Positions 55,407 to 64,000 of a DNA stretch of 64,000 nt are shown one piece after another. The DNA is from Sulfitobacter litoralis. Its GTDB lineage: Bacteria; Pseudomonadota; Alphaproteobacteria; Rhodobacterales; Rhodobacteraceae. Position numbers and translations under genes: made by a program. Location of the stretch: assembly GCF_900103185.1 (NCBI RefSeq), contig NZ_FNJD01000001.1, forward strand, positions 124,001 through 188,000. Direction: 5' to 3'. The notes below the pieces were generated by a model. The model was not told the DNA's origin and did no database searches. It saw only the letters and a program-made list of their open reading frames with translations. Each line of letters begins with the position of its first letter. Position 1 is the stretch's first letter.

Positions 55407-56579
55407 TTACAGGACCAGTACATCAAGCGGCGGAAACCCGTTAAAGCCGACCGAACTGTACGAGCTGGTGTAAGCGCCGCAGTTCTTGATCAAGATTTTG
55501 TCACCGTCCCTTAGGTCAAGTGGAAGGTCAACCGGATTCTTTTCATAAAGCACATCGGCGGAGTCGCACGAGGGGCCGGCTAGCACGCAGGGCCCTGTGG
55601 GTTTGCCGTCATGCGGGGTCACGAACTCATAGCGGATCGCCTCGCCTTCAGTTTCGGCCAGACCGGAAAAACGTCCGATATCCAGATACACCCAACGGCG
55701 CGCCGCCTCTGCCGATTTGCGCGAGACCAGCAGCACTTCAGCCGCGATGTGCCCTGCTTCGGCCACCATGCCCCGGCCCGGTTCAGCCATAAGAACAGGG
55801 ATATCGCCAAAGCGTTCGTTAACCGCCGCAACAACAGCAGCGGCGTAGCCGCGCGGCGCATCAACGGGGTCACCGTGATAGGCAGGGAAACCACCACCGA
55901 TATTCAACAGTTGCAGGTCGTGACCTGCTTCTTTCGCCGCGTGCCAAAGGGGTGCAACCTGATCCAGAACGGGGTGCCAGTATTCCGCCCGACGGGTTTG
56001 CGAACCAACGTGGAAGGACAGGCCATAAGGCACAAGGCCGACAGCCTTGCTGTAGTCCAGCAGGCTTGGCAGCAACGAGCCTGCGCAGCCGAATTTACGG
56101 GTCAACGGCCAGTCAGCCATCGAATTTTCGACGATTAGACGGATATAGACCCGCGCACCGGGGGCGTGCTCTGCGATTTTGTCGAGCTCAGCCTCGCAGT
56201 CGGCGGCGAACATGGTCACCCCGATGGAATGGGCAAACGCAATGTCCACGCCACGTTTAATCGTATTCCCGAAAGAGATCTTTGCAGGGTCCGCCCCTTG
56301 GGACAGGCACAGTTCGATTTCCTGACGCGACGCCGCATCAAATCCCGAACCCCGTTCGACCAGCATACGGATCACTTCCGGCGCAGGGTTTGCCTTGACC
56401 GCATAATGGATGCGGGCATCGCCCAAGCCCGCCTGAAGCGCGTCATATTGCACACCCACGCGGGCGCGGCTGATGACGAGGGTCGGTTTGTCGAAGCTGT
56501 TGTTCCAGATGTAATCAGCCGCTTCGTCATGGGTCGATGCTGCGGATGGGTTCACGGTGGCGGTAGCTGTGGCGTTCAT
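55407..56579 (-). CDS. ornithine/lysine decarboxylase, fold type III (alanine racemase fold)
   Basis: 390 residues of the eukaryotic-type ODC family: PLP-Lys in [34 protein letters not shown], and [15 protein letters not shown] near the C-terminus with [12 protein letters not shown] (active-site Cys). Makes putrescine and possibly cadaverine. Start decided by GGAG 6 bases before ATG 56579; a second ATG at 56585 directly abuts GGAG. The 250-base upstream gap contains a hairpin with a GTAA tetraloop at 56635-56646 and may be a regulatory leader. Confidence 0.9.
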   Translation of the reverse strand: MNATATATVNPSAASTHDEAADYIWNNSFDKPTLVISRARVGVQYDALQAGLGDARIHYAVKANPAPEVIRMLVERGSGFDAASRQEIELCLSQGADPAKISFGNTIKRGVDIAFAHSIGVTMFAADCEAELDKIAEHAPGARVYIRLIVENSMADWPLTRKFGCAGSLLPSLLDYSKAVGLVPYGLSFHVGSQTRRAEYWHPVLDQVAPLWHAAKEAGHDLQLLNIGGGFPAYHGDPVDAPRGYAAAVVAAVNERFGDIPVLMAEPGRGMVAEAGHIAAEVLLVSRKSAEAARRWVYLDIGRFSGLAETEGEAIRYEFVTPHDGKPTGPCVLAGPSCDSADVLYEKNPVDLPLDLRDGDKILIKNCGAYTSSYSSVGFNGFPPLDVLVL

Positions 56580-56786
56580 GGTCATCTCCAAAGAGCAAGG
56601 AAGGGCGGGAGTACCCTAACATGTCGTTTCAAGAGACGTTACCGTCGCTGCATAGGCGCGGGGTCGATCCGCAGACAGACGAACCGGCCAGAGGCGCGTG
56701 CGTTGGCGTCTGTAAACGCGCATTTACGCTGTTTTCAGATTCGCGCAAGTGGTAAAATTCTTGATACGACAATTGATTATTCAGGT

Positions 56787-56810
56787 GGGCACGCAAGGCG
56801 CTGCGTGCCC
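56787..56810 (-). terminator. perfect hairpin behind the EEP-family gene
   Basis: GGGCACGCA (56787-56795) pairs with TGCGTGCCC (56802-56810), loop of six. It lies 22 bases after the stop at 56832, but no T-run follows on the minus strand, so it may only stabilise the 3' end. Confidence 0.4.
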
Positions 56811-56831
56811 AAAGGTCGGGACGGATCGGGG

Positions 56832-57935
56832 TTACTTTTCCCAGTCCGTGCCGATGGCTTTGCGGTCCTTTTCGCGCTCCTCGTCTGCCATTTCCCGCAC
56901 CTCGGCGCGCTCTTCAGCGTCGCTTTTCTCGGGTATGGAATTCGCCTCCGCATTATCCGTCAACGCGAGCGAGAACAGGATCGGAAAGTGGTCGGACCCG
57001 ATGTTGGGCAGGCGTGACATGCGGATCAGGCGAAACTCTGCATCGTGGAACAGATGGTCGAGCGGCCAGCGCATGACAGGGATACCGGCGTGGAAAGTGT
57101 TATAGAACCCCCGCCCGACACGCGGGTCCAGCAGGCCCGACAAGCGCTGAAAGCGACGGGTGGTTGTGGACCAGGCGACGTCATTGAGATCGCCGGTCAC
57201 GATGGCGGGCACATCATCCTTGCTGGCCTCGATTCCGACCAGCGCAATTTCACCGTCGCGTCCCTTGGTATCGTGGTTGGGCACTGGGGGCTCGGGGTGA
57301 ACGATGTACAAACGCCAGATCCGACCAGAGGGCATCGCGACTTTGGTTCGGATGGACGGCACATCATCGACCAGCAAGTCGCGGACCTGCGTCTCTGACA
57401 GCGCCATCTTGGACATCAGCACCACGCCATAGGAATTGTCTTTGGCCACCTTTATCCAGTGGGGATACCTATCGTGCAACCCGTCATACAAGGCATCGAC
57501 CCAGTCCGGATCGACTTCAAGCGCCGTGGCAATATCGGGGTCTTCTTTGTGGATCAGATCGACGAGCCGATGATACTGCCGGTTTGATTGTTTCACGTTT
57601 GATGCCAGGATCGTCACCCGATTGCGCGCGTCCGCAGCCTGTTCAGGAGTGGCATCAACCGACTGGCGCGGCCAAAGCGGCGTGAATTTCACGATGTATC
57701 CGGTGTGGATCGCACCGATTATCGCAAGGGTCGCCAGCGCATAATTGCGCGGCTCGGGCGCAAGCCAGAAAAGCGCCACGACAGCCAAAAGGGCCGTGAG
57801 GATAAACAGCTGTTCACGCGGGAACGCCATGCCGCGAATGGCACCATGGGGTATCTTGCTGAAAGGAAGAACGCTGACCACTGCAATGATCGCAACAATG
57901 CCCCAAAATAGACTGAGTAGTATCGTTGCTAGCAT
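56832..57935 (-). CDS. membrane-anchored endonuclease/exonuclease/phosphatase family protein
   Basis: 367 residues: three N-terminal hydrophobic helices (about 1-25, 43-62, 68-88), then an EEP catalytic domain with ALEVDPDWVDAL, VTGDLNDVAWS and GSDHFPILF, the usual Asp/Asn/His metal and catalytic residues. The C-terminal 35 residues are highly charged. Members cleave nucleic acids or phosphoinositide-like substrates; this one probably works on the periplasmic face, which is inference. Encoded downstream of trcR in the same direction with a terminator between. Confidence 0.82.
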   Translation of the reverse strand: MLATILLSLFWGIVAIIAVVSVLPFSKIPHGAIRGMAFPREQLFILTALLAVVALFWLAPEPRNYALATLAIIGAIHTGYIVKFTPLWPRQSVDATPEQAADARNRVTILASNVKQSNRQYHRLVDLIHKEDPDIATALEVDPDWVDALYDGLHDRYPHWIKVAKDNSYGVVLMSKMALSETQVRDLLVDDVPSIRTKVAMPSGRIWRLYIVHPEPPVPNHDTKGRDGEIALVGIEASKDDVPAIVTGDLNDVAWSTTTRRFQRLSGLLDPRVGRGFYNTFHAGIPVMRWPLDHLFHDAEFRLIRMSRLPNIGSDHFPILFSLALTDNAEANSIPEKSDAEERAEVREMADEEREKDRKAIGTDWEK

Positions 57936-57951
57936 TCATGCCTCCTAAATC

Positions 57952-57986
57952 AAAAAAGGGACGCAGAGCGATTGCCCTGCGTCCCT
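57952..57986 (-). terminator. intrinsic terminator after trcR
   Basis: AGGGACGCAG (57957-57966) pairs with CTGCGTCCCT (57977-57986); reading the minus strand, the hairpin is followed by six T residues. It ends the trcR transcript. Confidence 0.92.
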
Positions 57987-58043
57987 AGCCCAACACGAGC
58001 TTAGGCGGAATTGTTCCGAATATGCCGCGAGGGCGGAACTGAA

Positions 58044-58805
58044 TTACTTATCTTCGTCTTCATCTTCGTCATTGCCACCTTCGGGCAGCTTGAAGAAGCT
58101 GTCGGCGTCGGAGTAGTCGCCGTGATCTTTTTCGTCATCATCGGCAGGGTTGCCGGACAGCGTGAATGTTTCCAGACCTTCAATGGCCGATGGAATCTTG
58201 GGATCGGTTTCCATGCCAAGCGATTGCTCGGTGCTGACCAGACGACGGCGTTCGTCATCGCTCATCAGGCCGCCTTCGGCAGCTTTCTTGGCAGCGGCTT
58301 TCTGGACGGCAGCATCCAGTTCGGACTGTTTGCACAGGCCCAATGCCACGGGATCAATCGGCTGGATGTTTGCAATGTTCCAGTGGGTCCGCTCGCGGAT
58401 CGCCTGGATCGTCGGCTTGGTGGTGCCGACCAGCTTGCTGACCTGTCCGTCGGACAGTTCAGGGTGGAATTTAACCAACCAGTAGATCGACGCAGGACGG
58501 TCCTGGCGTTTGGACAGGGGCGTGTAGCGCGGGCCGCGACGTTTCTCTTCGCCCTGCGCCGAAGCGTTGAACTTGAGCTTGAGCTTGTGCAGCGGGCTTG
58601 CCTGACCCTTTTCGATTTCTTCTTCGGTCAGCTGGTTGTTGGCAATCGGGTCAAAGCCCTTCACACCTTGTGCCACGTCACCATCCGCGATGCCTTGCAC
58701 TTCAAGCTCGTGCATCTCGACGAAATCCGCGATCTGCTTGAAGCTCAAGGTTGTGTTATCCACCAGCCATACGGCAGTGGCGCGGGCCATAATCGGTTTT
58801 GCCAT
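58044..58805 (-). CDS. trcR: DUF1013/TrcR cell-cycle transcriptional regulator
   Basis: 253 residues of DUF1013, conserved across Alphaproteobacteria. Helix-turn-helix-like segments TAVWLVDNTTLSFKQIADF and LSDGQVSKLVGTTKPTIQAI are followed by a charged, partly disordered C-terminus ending in a run of Glu, Asp and Lys. TrcR has been tied to cell-cycle transcription in Caulobacter-like bacteria. An intrinsic terminator follows. Confidence 0.9.
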   Translation of the reverse strand: MAKPIMARATAVWLVDNTTLSFKQIADFVEMHELEVQGIADGDVAQGVKGFDPIANNQLTEEEIEKGQASPLHKLKLKFNASAQGEEKRRGPRYTPLSKRQDRPASIYWLVKFHPELSDGQVSKLVGTTKPTIQAIRERTHWNIANIQPIDPVALGLCKQSELDAAVQKAAAKKAAEGGLMSDDERRRLVSTEQSLGMETDPKIPSAIEGLETFTLSGNPADDDEKDHGDYSDADSFFKLPEGGNDEDEDEDK

Positions 58806-58933
58806 GTCGGTCTCTCCTTAAAACGCACCTTCCCCGTCGCCTGAAATAGGCTGTCCTGCGGGGCAGAACGGTTTCCATTGTGGGGGAACTTGAACGCTTT
58901 ATACTCAGCCAAGCGAAATAAGGAAAGACCTGA

Positions 58934-59578
58934 ATGCGACTGCTGATCCTATGCCTCTTTCTCCTCCTGGCCCCGATGCCCCGCCCTGCGGCGGCAAAGG
59001 GTGAAATCGCGGGGGAATTCGACTATTACGTGCTCGCGCTCAGCTGGTCGCCGAACTGGTGTGCGCTGGAAGGCGATGCGCGCAATTCCGCGCAATGCGA
59101 CGCGCGCCACGATCACGGCTGGATCATGCATGGTCTCTGGCCGCAGTTACATCGCGGGTTTCCATCGTATTGCCGCACCGCCGAACGCCCACCTGCCCGC
59201 AGCATGACCGCTGCGATGGCCGACATTATGGGAACGCCCGGTCTGGCCTGGCATCAGTGGAAGAAACATGGCAGCTGTACCGGCCTGCCCGCCGCCGGAT
59301 ATTTCGATCTGTCCCGAAAGGCCTTCGATGCCGTGACCCGCCCCGTCGTCTTTCGCAAGATCACGGGCGACATCCGCCTACCCGCCTCTGTCGTGGAAGA
59401 GGCATTCCTAAAAGCAAACCCGACGATGGAGGCCGATGGCGTCACCGTCACCTGCAAAAGCGGCTACATTCAAGAGGTCCGTTTGTGCCTGTCCAAAACG
59501 CTAAAGCCCGTGCCCTGCGGACGTGACGTGATCAAGGATTGCACGCTGAATGACGCGCTTTTTACCCCGATCAGATAA
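58934..59578 (+). CDS. secreted RNase T2 family ribonuclease
   Basis: 214 residues with a signal peptide (about 1-21). Conserved active-site segments: CAS I IMHGLWPQL (His) and CAS II WHQWKKHGSCTG (His, Glu position occupied as Gln/Lys-Lys-His pattern), with several cysteines for disulfides. Periplasmic RNA degradation, probably scavenging. Its end overlaps the convergent response-regulator gene by 8 bases. Confidence 0.9.
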   Translation: MRLLILCLFLLLAPMPRPAAAKGEIAGEFDYYVLALSWSPNWCALEGDARNSAQCDARHDHGWIMHGLWPQLHRGFPSYCRTAERPPARSMTAAMADIMGTPGLAWHQWKKHGSCTGLPAAGYFDLSRKAFDAVTRPVVFRKITGDIRLPASVVEEAFLKANPTMEADGVTVTCKSGYIQEVRLCLSKTLKPVPCGRDVIKDCTLNDALFTPIR

Positions 59579-60191
59579 AGCCGGCGTTGCGGGCAATCAT
59601 TGCGGCGTCGGTACGGTTGCGGGCGTCCAGCTTGCGGCACAGGGTCTTGACGTGCAGCTTGATCGTGACCTCTTGCAGCTCGAGATCGCGGGCGATTTCC
59701 TTGTTCGATTTCGCCTCCATCAAACCGCGCAAAACCTGACGCTCCCGCTCTGACAGGGCTTTTTCAAAGTCTGTTTCTTCGGGGTCATCCTTGCCGGACA
59801 TAAAGTTCACCGGTGCGTAAATCTCGCCCGCAGCCATAAAGCGCACCGCGTTTACCAGTGACTTTGCCGGCAACGTCTTGGGCAGGAAACCGATCGCCCC
59901 CATCGCCAGTGCCTGTTCTGCAATCAGCCGCGTCGCTGTGCCTGAAATGAGCCCGACCGGCTTGTCTTCATTGGCTTTCATCACCTTCGGCAGCGCCTCA
60001 AGCCCCTTCATGCCCGGCATAGTATAATCAAGCAGGACCAGATCGAACGGCCCATCCGCTTCGATCTTGGCCATTGCTTCGGGCAAATCGCATGCAGCAA
60101 CTGTCTCTGTTCCACCATCTGCGTCCAGAAACATTGCAATCGTTTCCCGAACCATATCGTGATCGTCTGCTATCAGTATCCGTAATGCCAT
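59571..60191 (-). CDS. NarL/FixJ-family response regulator with LuxR helix-turn-helix
   Basis: 206 residues. REC domain at about 3-125 with phosphoacceptor D55 (LLDYTMPGMKG), then LuxR-type HTH (about 143-205: SERERQVLRGLMEAKSNKEI ... TIKLHVKTLCRKL). Divergent from the SUOX-like/hybrid-kinase operon, for which it is the natural output. A TTGACA hexamer at 60289-60294 (minus strand) could serve as its -35. Confidence 0.9.
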   Translation of the reverse strand: MALRILIADDHDMVRETIAMFLDADGGTETVAACDLPEAMAKIEADGPFDLVLLDYTMPGMKGLEALPKVMKANEDKPVGLISGTATRLIAEQALAMGAIGFLPKTLPAKSLVNAVRFMAAGEIYAPVNFMSGKDDPEETDFEKALSERERQVLRGLMEAKSNKEIARDLELQEVTIKLHVKTLCRKLDARNRTDAAMIARNAGFI

Positions 60192-60288
60192 TTATTCGTC
60201 CCTTCCCTCATCACCACCTCAGTGCTGCTTAAGTATTTGTAGACCAACTTTAAGGCGAAGAATAGGAAACATGAGAATAGGAAAACTG

Positions 60289-60335
60289 TGTCAAATTTTT
60301 TGCGACTATACCTTCGTATAGTTAAAATACCCTTA
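60289..60335. promoter_or_regulatory. divergent promoter with 18-base palindrome in the spacer
   Basis: Plus strand: TTGCGA (60300-60305), exactly 17 bases, then TAAAAT (60323-60328), a good sigma-70-type promoter for 60405 onward. The palindrome ACTATAC-CTTC-GTATAGT (60305-60322) fills the spacer. Minus strand: TTGACA at 60289-60294 points to the response-regulator gene. A protein bound at the palindrome would control both directions. Confidence 0.65.
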
Positions 60336-60404
60336 ATCTTCGTCGCGCCACTCAGCACGTTAACCTAAGGTTGATGGTACAACACAGGGGAAGGATACCG
60401 AGTT

Positions 60405-60884
60405 ATGACATTTCACGCTTTTACCAAAACGATCACCACCGCATTGTGCGGCATCGCATTGGCCACTGCTGTTAGCGCGCAAGAAGAAGCCGTTTTGACG
60501 GTCACAGCTGGCGACGAGGAACAAAGCTACACGATGGAGCAGCTGAAAGAACTGCCCTCTTCCAGCTTTACGACCGAAACCATCTGGACCGAGGGACCCC
60601 AGACCTTTCAGGGTGTCTCGCTTAAGGATTTGCTTGATACGCTAGAGGTGACCGAAGGCATGATCGAGGCGACCGCGATCAATGACTATGCCATTGAAAT
60701 CCCGATTGAGGATGCCGTGCTGGACGGGCCGATCATCGCCTATGCCAATAATGACAAAGAAATGTCGCGCCGTGGCAAGGGCCCACTGTGGATTGTCTAT
60801 CCCTATGACAGCGACGTAAAGTACCAGACAGAGACGATCTATAGCCGCTCTATCTGGCAGTTGAACCGGCTGGCGATCAAGTAA
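60405..60884 (+). CDS. periplasmic SUOX-like (molybdopterin-oxidoreductase fold) protein without cofactor cysteine
   Basis: 159 residues. Signal peptide about 1-25 (ALCGIALATAVSAQ). The mature part fits the sulfite-oxidase/YedY-like domain in small form: YTMEQLKELP, TFQGVSLKDLLDTL, YAIEIPIEDA, ANNDKEMSRRGKGPLWIVYP, YSRSIWQLNRL. No cysteine to bind molybdenum remains in the mature protein, so it is more likely a ligand-binding or sensory accessory than an enzyme. It precedes the hybrid kinase by 18 bases. Confidence 0.85.
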   Translation: MTFHAFTKTITTALCGIALATAVSAQEEAVLTVTAGDEEQSYTMEQLKELPSSSFTTETIWTEGPQTFQGVSLKDLLDTLEVTEGMIEATAINDYAIEIPIEDAVLDGPIIAYANNDKEMSRRGKGPLWIVYPYDSDVKYQTETIYSRSIWQLNRLAIK

Positions 60885-60902
60885 ACGCAAGGCGAGATCC
60901 CC

Positions 60903-63452
60903 ATGGCCGATTCGGTACATCACGGCCCGCAGCGCAGCAGGGTAAGATACGTTCTTGTCCTGGCGCTGATGGCTGGGATGATGCTGGCTGGCTATCTGGC
61001 GTTCAACGTCTGGGACCGCGTACGTGCGCTTGATAGCGCGCAGCAGGACCATGCCGAATGGGTGTTTTCGCAGCTTGAAATCGATTTCCTCAAACTGGAC
61101 GCCGCGGTCGAACAGGCGCGCTCGGGCGACGAAAGCGATCTGGCCAACCTGCGCAAACGTTTTGATATCTTCTACAGCCGGACCGAGGTCGCTGAACGCG
61201 TGCAGCAGAGCGGCGACCTGACCCGCGAAATTCAAAAAATTCAGGCGGTTCTAGATACGCAGATACCCCTTATTGACGGTGGCGACGCGACGCTCATTTC
61301 TGGCCTTACGGCTCTCTCCGACGCGCTGCGCAGCATAGAAAACCTACCCCGCAATATCGGCCTCGCCTCTATCACCTTTGCCGCCAAAGCCGCAGAGGCC
61401 GAGCGCAAGCAGATCGCCCAGCTTATCGAAATCCTTCTGGTGATCGTGGTGACAGTGACCATCGCGCTGCTGGGGGCGATCCTCCGGCTGTCGCGCCAGA
61501 CCATCACCCTGAACCGCGCCTCGCGCGAGGTCGAACGCAATCACTCGCAACTTGAAACCATGCTGCGGGCGTCGCTTGACGCGGTGATGGTTCTGTCTGT
61601 CGATGGAGAGATCATCGATTTCAACGGCTCCGCCGAGGACGTCTTTAGCATCTCGCGCAATCACGCGCTGGGGCGCAGCTATATCGAACTGCTGGTCCCG
61701 CCCGAATTGCGCAACCGCCAGCGCGACAACATCGCGCATTTCAACGCCACGGGTAAAACGCGACTGGCAGAAACAGGCCGCCACGAGACGAAGATGATCG
61801 ACGGCAAGGGTCGGATTTTTCCTGTTGAACTGTCGGTATCCTTGGCACGGTCGAACGACGCACCGGTTTTTGTGACCTACATCCGCGACATCACCGACAA
61901 GCTCCAAAAAGAGAAAGAAATTATCCGCGCCCGCGACGAAGCGCTGGATGCCTATCAGGAAAAATCCCGCTTTTTCGCGATGATGAGCCACGAGATGCGC
62001 ACGCCGCTCAACGGTATACTGTCTGCAATCCACCTGCTGCATGACGACCGGCTGGACGCCGAACAGCGCAACTACGTGGAGGCGGCGCTGAAATCCGGTG
62101 ACATCCTGCTGGGCCACATCGACGACGTGCTGGCGATCGAACGCAGCGAGGCCGAAACGAACGCACATGAATTGCAAGCCAGCGATATGGTCGCGCTGAC
62201 CTCGGGTTTGATCAACACCATGACGCCCCTGGCGCGAACTTCGGACACGCGGCTGCATCTGGATCAGGACGGGCTGACCGATACGCCGATTCTGACCGAC
62301 CTGCGTGCCGTGCAGCAAATTCTGGCCAACCTGATCAGCAATGCGATCAAGTTCAGCCCCGACGACGACATCGTGCTCAGCGCATCCTATGACATGGAGG
62401 ACGCCGAAGCACCGATTTTGCACATCGAAGTGGCCGATAATGGCCCCGGCATCCCATCCCACGACCTGAAACGCATCTTTGAAGATTACGTATCGCTCGA
62501 CAGCCGGTACGAGCGGCGCACAGGGGGCACCGGGCTGGGACTGGGCATCGTGCGGCGTCTGGTGCACCGACTGGGCGGCACCATCACCTGCGTCTCGGAA
62601 GTCGGTAAAGGGGCGCGTTTTATTGTGCGGCTGCCGGCGAAATTCACTGAAACGGAAACGCCGCTGCCCGTCGCCCCCCTGCCGCTTGAGTGCGAAGACA
62701 TGCCGGCGTTGACCCTGCTTGTTGTCGATGACAATGAAATCAACCGCGACCTGCTCAAGGCAATGCTGGTACGTCTGGGTCACACGGTCATGCTTGCCGA
62801 CAGTGGCCAAGAGGGGATCGACCGTGCGGCAGAACACCGTTTCGATGCGATCTTGATGGATATTTCCATGCCGGGGATCAGCGGGCTTCAGGCGACACAG
62901 GTGATTTTGCAAGGCGAAGGCCCCAACGCCGACACCCCGATTATGGCCGTCACCGCCCACGCTCTGCCCAATGAACGCGCCGCCTTTACGGCCGGCGGCA
63001 TGACCGGCTTTTTGCAAAAGCCCATCAACACCCAGACCCTGAAAACCGCGCTGAGCAATCTGGTACAGCCCCCCGCTTTGGCGCTAACAACGCCGAGTGA
63101 CGCACAGACCCCGCCGCAGCATCCGGTGCTGAACAGCCATCAGGTTGACGAATTATTCGAACTTCTGGGACCTGAAAAACTTGCCGACCGGATCGGCGAC
63201 CTGCGCCGCCGGGTGGAGGGGCAGTTGCCCCCGCTCGCCTCTGCCCAAGACGGTGACGAATTGCAACGCAAGACCCACGACCTTGCCGGGCTTTGCGGGA
63301 TGTTCGGGGCAGAACGCCTGCACGCCCTTCTTGCCACAATAGAGAATGACTGCAAACGGGGCGACGTCCAGAAAGCCCGCGACCAGGTTACCAAAGTCCC
63401 TGCCGCCTGGGCCGAAACCATTGAAGCTTGGGAAGCGCGCCTGTCGGCGTAA
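60903..63452 (+). CDS. hybrid sensor histidine kinase with receiver and HPt domains
   Basis: 849 residues. Membrane helices at about 16-38 and 172-196 enclose a periplasmic helical sensor of about 130 residues. Cytoplasmic order: PAS (about 210-335), HisKA with H363 (MMSHEMRTPLNG), HATPase with LANLISNAIKFSP, VADNGPGIP and GGTGLGLGIV, REC with D653 (ILMDISMPG), and a C-terminal HPt with H792 (THDLAGLCGMFGAERL). A four-step phosphorelay to a separate regulator is implied; the divergent LuxR-type regulator is the obvious partner. Confidence 0.92.
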   Translation: MADSVHHGPQRSRVRYVLVLALMAGMMLAGYLAFNVWDRVRALDSAQQDHAEWVFSQLEIDFLKLDAAVEQARSGDESDLANLRKRFDIFYSRTEVAERVQQSGDLTREIQKIQAVLDTQIPLIDGGDATLISGLTALSDALRSIENLPRNIGLASITFAAKAAEAERKQIAQLIEILLVIVVTVTIALLGAILRLSRQTITLNRASREVERNHSQLETMLRASLDAVMVLSVDGEIIDFNGSAEDVFSISRNHALGRSYIELLVPPELRNRQRDNIAHFNATGKTRLAETGRHETKMIDGKGRIFPVELSVSLARSNDAPVFVTYIRDITDKLQKEKEIIRARDEALDAYQEKSRFFAMMSHEMRTPLNGILSAIHLLHDDRLDAEQRNYVEAALKSGDILLGHIDDVLAIERSEAETNAHELQASDMVALTSGLINTMTPLARTSDTRLHLDQDGLTDTPILTDLRAVQQILANLISNAIKFSPDDDIVLSASYDMEDAEAPILHIEVADNGPGIPSHDLKRIFEDYVSLDSRYERRTGGTGLGLGIVRRLVHRLGGTITCVSEVGKGARFIVRLPAKFTETETPLPVAPLPLECEDMPALTLLVVDDNEINRDLLKAMLVRLGHTVMLADSGQEGIDRAAEHRFDAILMDISMPGISGLQATQVILQGEGPNADTPIMAVTAHALPNERAAFTAGGMTGFLQKPINTQTLKTALSNLVQPPALALTTPSDAQTPPQHPVLNSHQVDELFELLGPEKLADRIGDLRRRVEGQLPPLASAQDGDELQRKTHDLAGLCGMFGAERLHALLATIENDCKRGDVQKARDQVTKVPAAWAETIEAWEARLSA

Positions 63453-63522
63453 CGCCCGCCGCTGAACGACAAAGAGCACCCTGAGATCAGAACGCCCTTT
63501 GCTATATCTTATTGCTTGCCGG

Positions 63523-64000
63523 TTATGCGTTGGCGTCGACTTTCAACACGATCTTACCGATGTGGCCGCTGGTTTCCATACGAGCGTGGGCCTCGCTTGC
63601 GTTCTCGAAGGCATATTCGCTGTCCATCACCGGAGAGATCTTGCCCGCGTCCAGCAACGGCCAGACCTTTTCGCGCAGTTCTTCGGCGATTTTGGCCTTG
63701 GCCAGATCGCTTTGCGGACGCAGGGTGCTGCCTGTCATCGTCAGACGGCGTGTCATCAGCGTGGCAAAGTTTACCTCTACCTTCGGTCCGCTAAGGAAAG
63801 CGATCTGCACAAGGCGACCGTCCTCGGCCAGCGCCTGAAGGTTGCGCGGGATGTAATCGCCCCCGACCATATCAAGGATCAGATCCGCGCCGCCTTCGGC
63901 TTTCAGCACGTCAACGAAATCCGTGTCGCGGTAGTTGATCGCGGCCTCGGCCCCCAGTTTCGCACAGGCGTCGCACTTGGTGTCTGTGCCCGCCGTGGCA
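63523..64000 (-). CDS. zinc-type alcohol dehydrogenase/quinone oxidoreductase, C-terminal part
   Basis: Visible 159 residues of an MDR-superfamily NAD(P)H:quinone oxidoreductase (PIG3/QOR-like): cofactor-binding end KLGAEAAINYRDTDF, LILDMVGGDYIPRNLQAL, then VEVNFATLMTRRLTMTGSTL and the C-terminal HIGKIVLKVD. The gene continues beyond the right edge, so the N-terminal domain is missing. Role probably quinone reduction in oxidative stress; not specific. Confidence 0.85.
   Translation of the reverse strand, partial: ATAGTDTKCDACAKLGAEAAINYRDTDFVDVLKAEGGADLILDMVGGDYIPRNLQALAEDGRLVQIAFLSGPKVEVNFATLMTRRLTMTGSTLRPQSDLAKAKIAEELREKVWPLLDAGKISPVMDSEYAFENASEAHARMETSGHIGKIVLKVDANA

Noticed and set aside
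61344-63017. 557-codon open frame antisense to the hybrid kinase
   Set aside because: High-GC mirror frame: the kinase on the plus strand has all domain motifs, while the antisense product has no recognisable fold, signal or ribosome site. The same applies to the long plus-strand frames opposite nadE (1251-2243) and aspS (53542-55263).

Overview
The window looks like a chromosomal segment of an alphaproteobacterium of the order Rhodobacterales, most like the marine Roseobacter group (Sulfitobacter/Roseobacter-type). The grounds are high GC, the gene families, and recognisable neighbourhoods: leuA near mreBCD-mrdA-rodA, dut next to coaBC, murJ near trpS, a TrcR/DUF1013 gene, DUF1467 next to methylmalonyl-CoA epimerase, and an RpoH-II-like sigma factor. 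Species assignment is inference. I see no phage, insertion sequence, integrase, CRISPR array, rRNA or tRNA gene. Gene density is high and no gap between genes exceeds about 300 bases.

Layout. 1-9650: gltX (cut by the window edge), glutamine-dependent NAD synthetase, an exported MORN-repeat protein, an FeS-type photolyase with an SDR gene, leuA behind a leucine leader peptide/attenuator, a beta-barrel porin-like protein and a VOC protein. 9800-16480: the rod-shape operon mreB-mreC-mreD-mrdA-rodA, followed by a hydroxyacid reductase. 16595-19750: an M3 oligopeptidase and a membrane-anchored E1-like (HesA/MoeB/ThiF) protein. 19930-31610: a complete phosphonate system, with phnG-H-I-J-K-L-N-M in one direction, the divergent GntR regulator phnF, and phnC-D-E-E plus a hexapeptide acetyltransferase. 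Together these import phosphonates, cleave the C-P bond by the ribose-phosphonate route and recycle the ribosyl phosphate. 31710-46480: dut, coaBC, rpoH, a histidine phosphatase, comM-like ATPase, an esterase with gshB, yraN/rsmI, a LppC-like lipoprotein, glnD, murJ and a rhomboid-like protein lacking its catalytic residues. 46555-58805: trpS, an HDAC-like amidohydrolase, nitroreductase, a CysZ/EI24-like membrane protein, DUF1467/epimerase, an orphan response regulator, GNAT, a 53-residue membrane protein, hemerythrin, aspS, ornithine decarboxylase, a membrane EEP-family hydrolase and TrcR. 58934-64000: RNase T2, then a signalling module (LuxR-type response regulator divergent from a periplasmic SUOX-like protein and a hybrid histidine kinase), and a truncated quinone-oxidoreductase-like gene.

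The observations most worth following are: (i) the signalling module at 59571-63452, with an 18-base palindrome filling the 17-base spacer of a good promoter; (ii) the leucine leader peptide and alternative hairpins before leuA; (iii) a 22-base dispersed repeat, once as an inverted pair between convergent genes and once inside the 3' end of phnI; (iv) the proteolytically dead rhomboid; (v) the exported MORN protein with a two-repeat (F/W) periodicity; (vi) a perfect 16-base palindrome in front of a small membrane-protein gene; and (vii) the PhnF operator.
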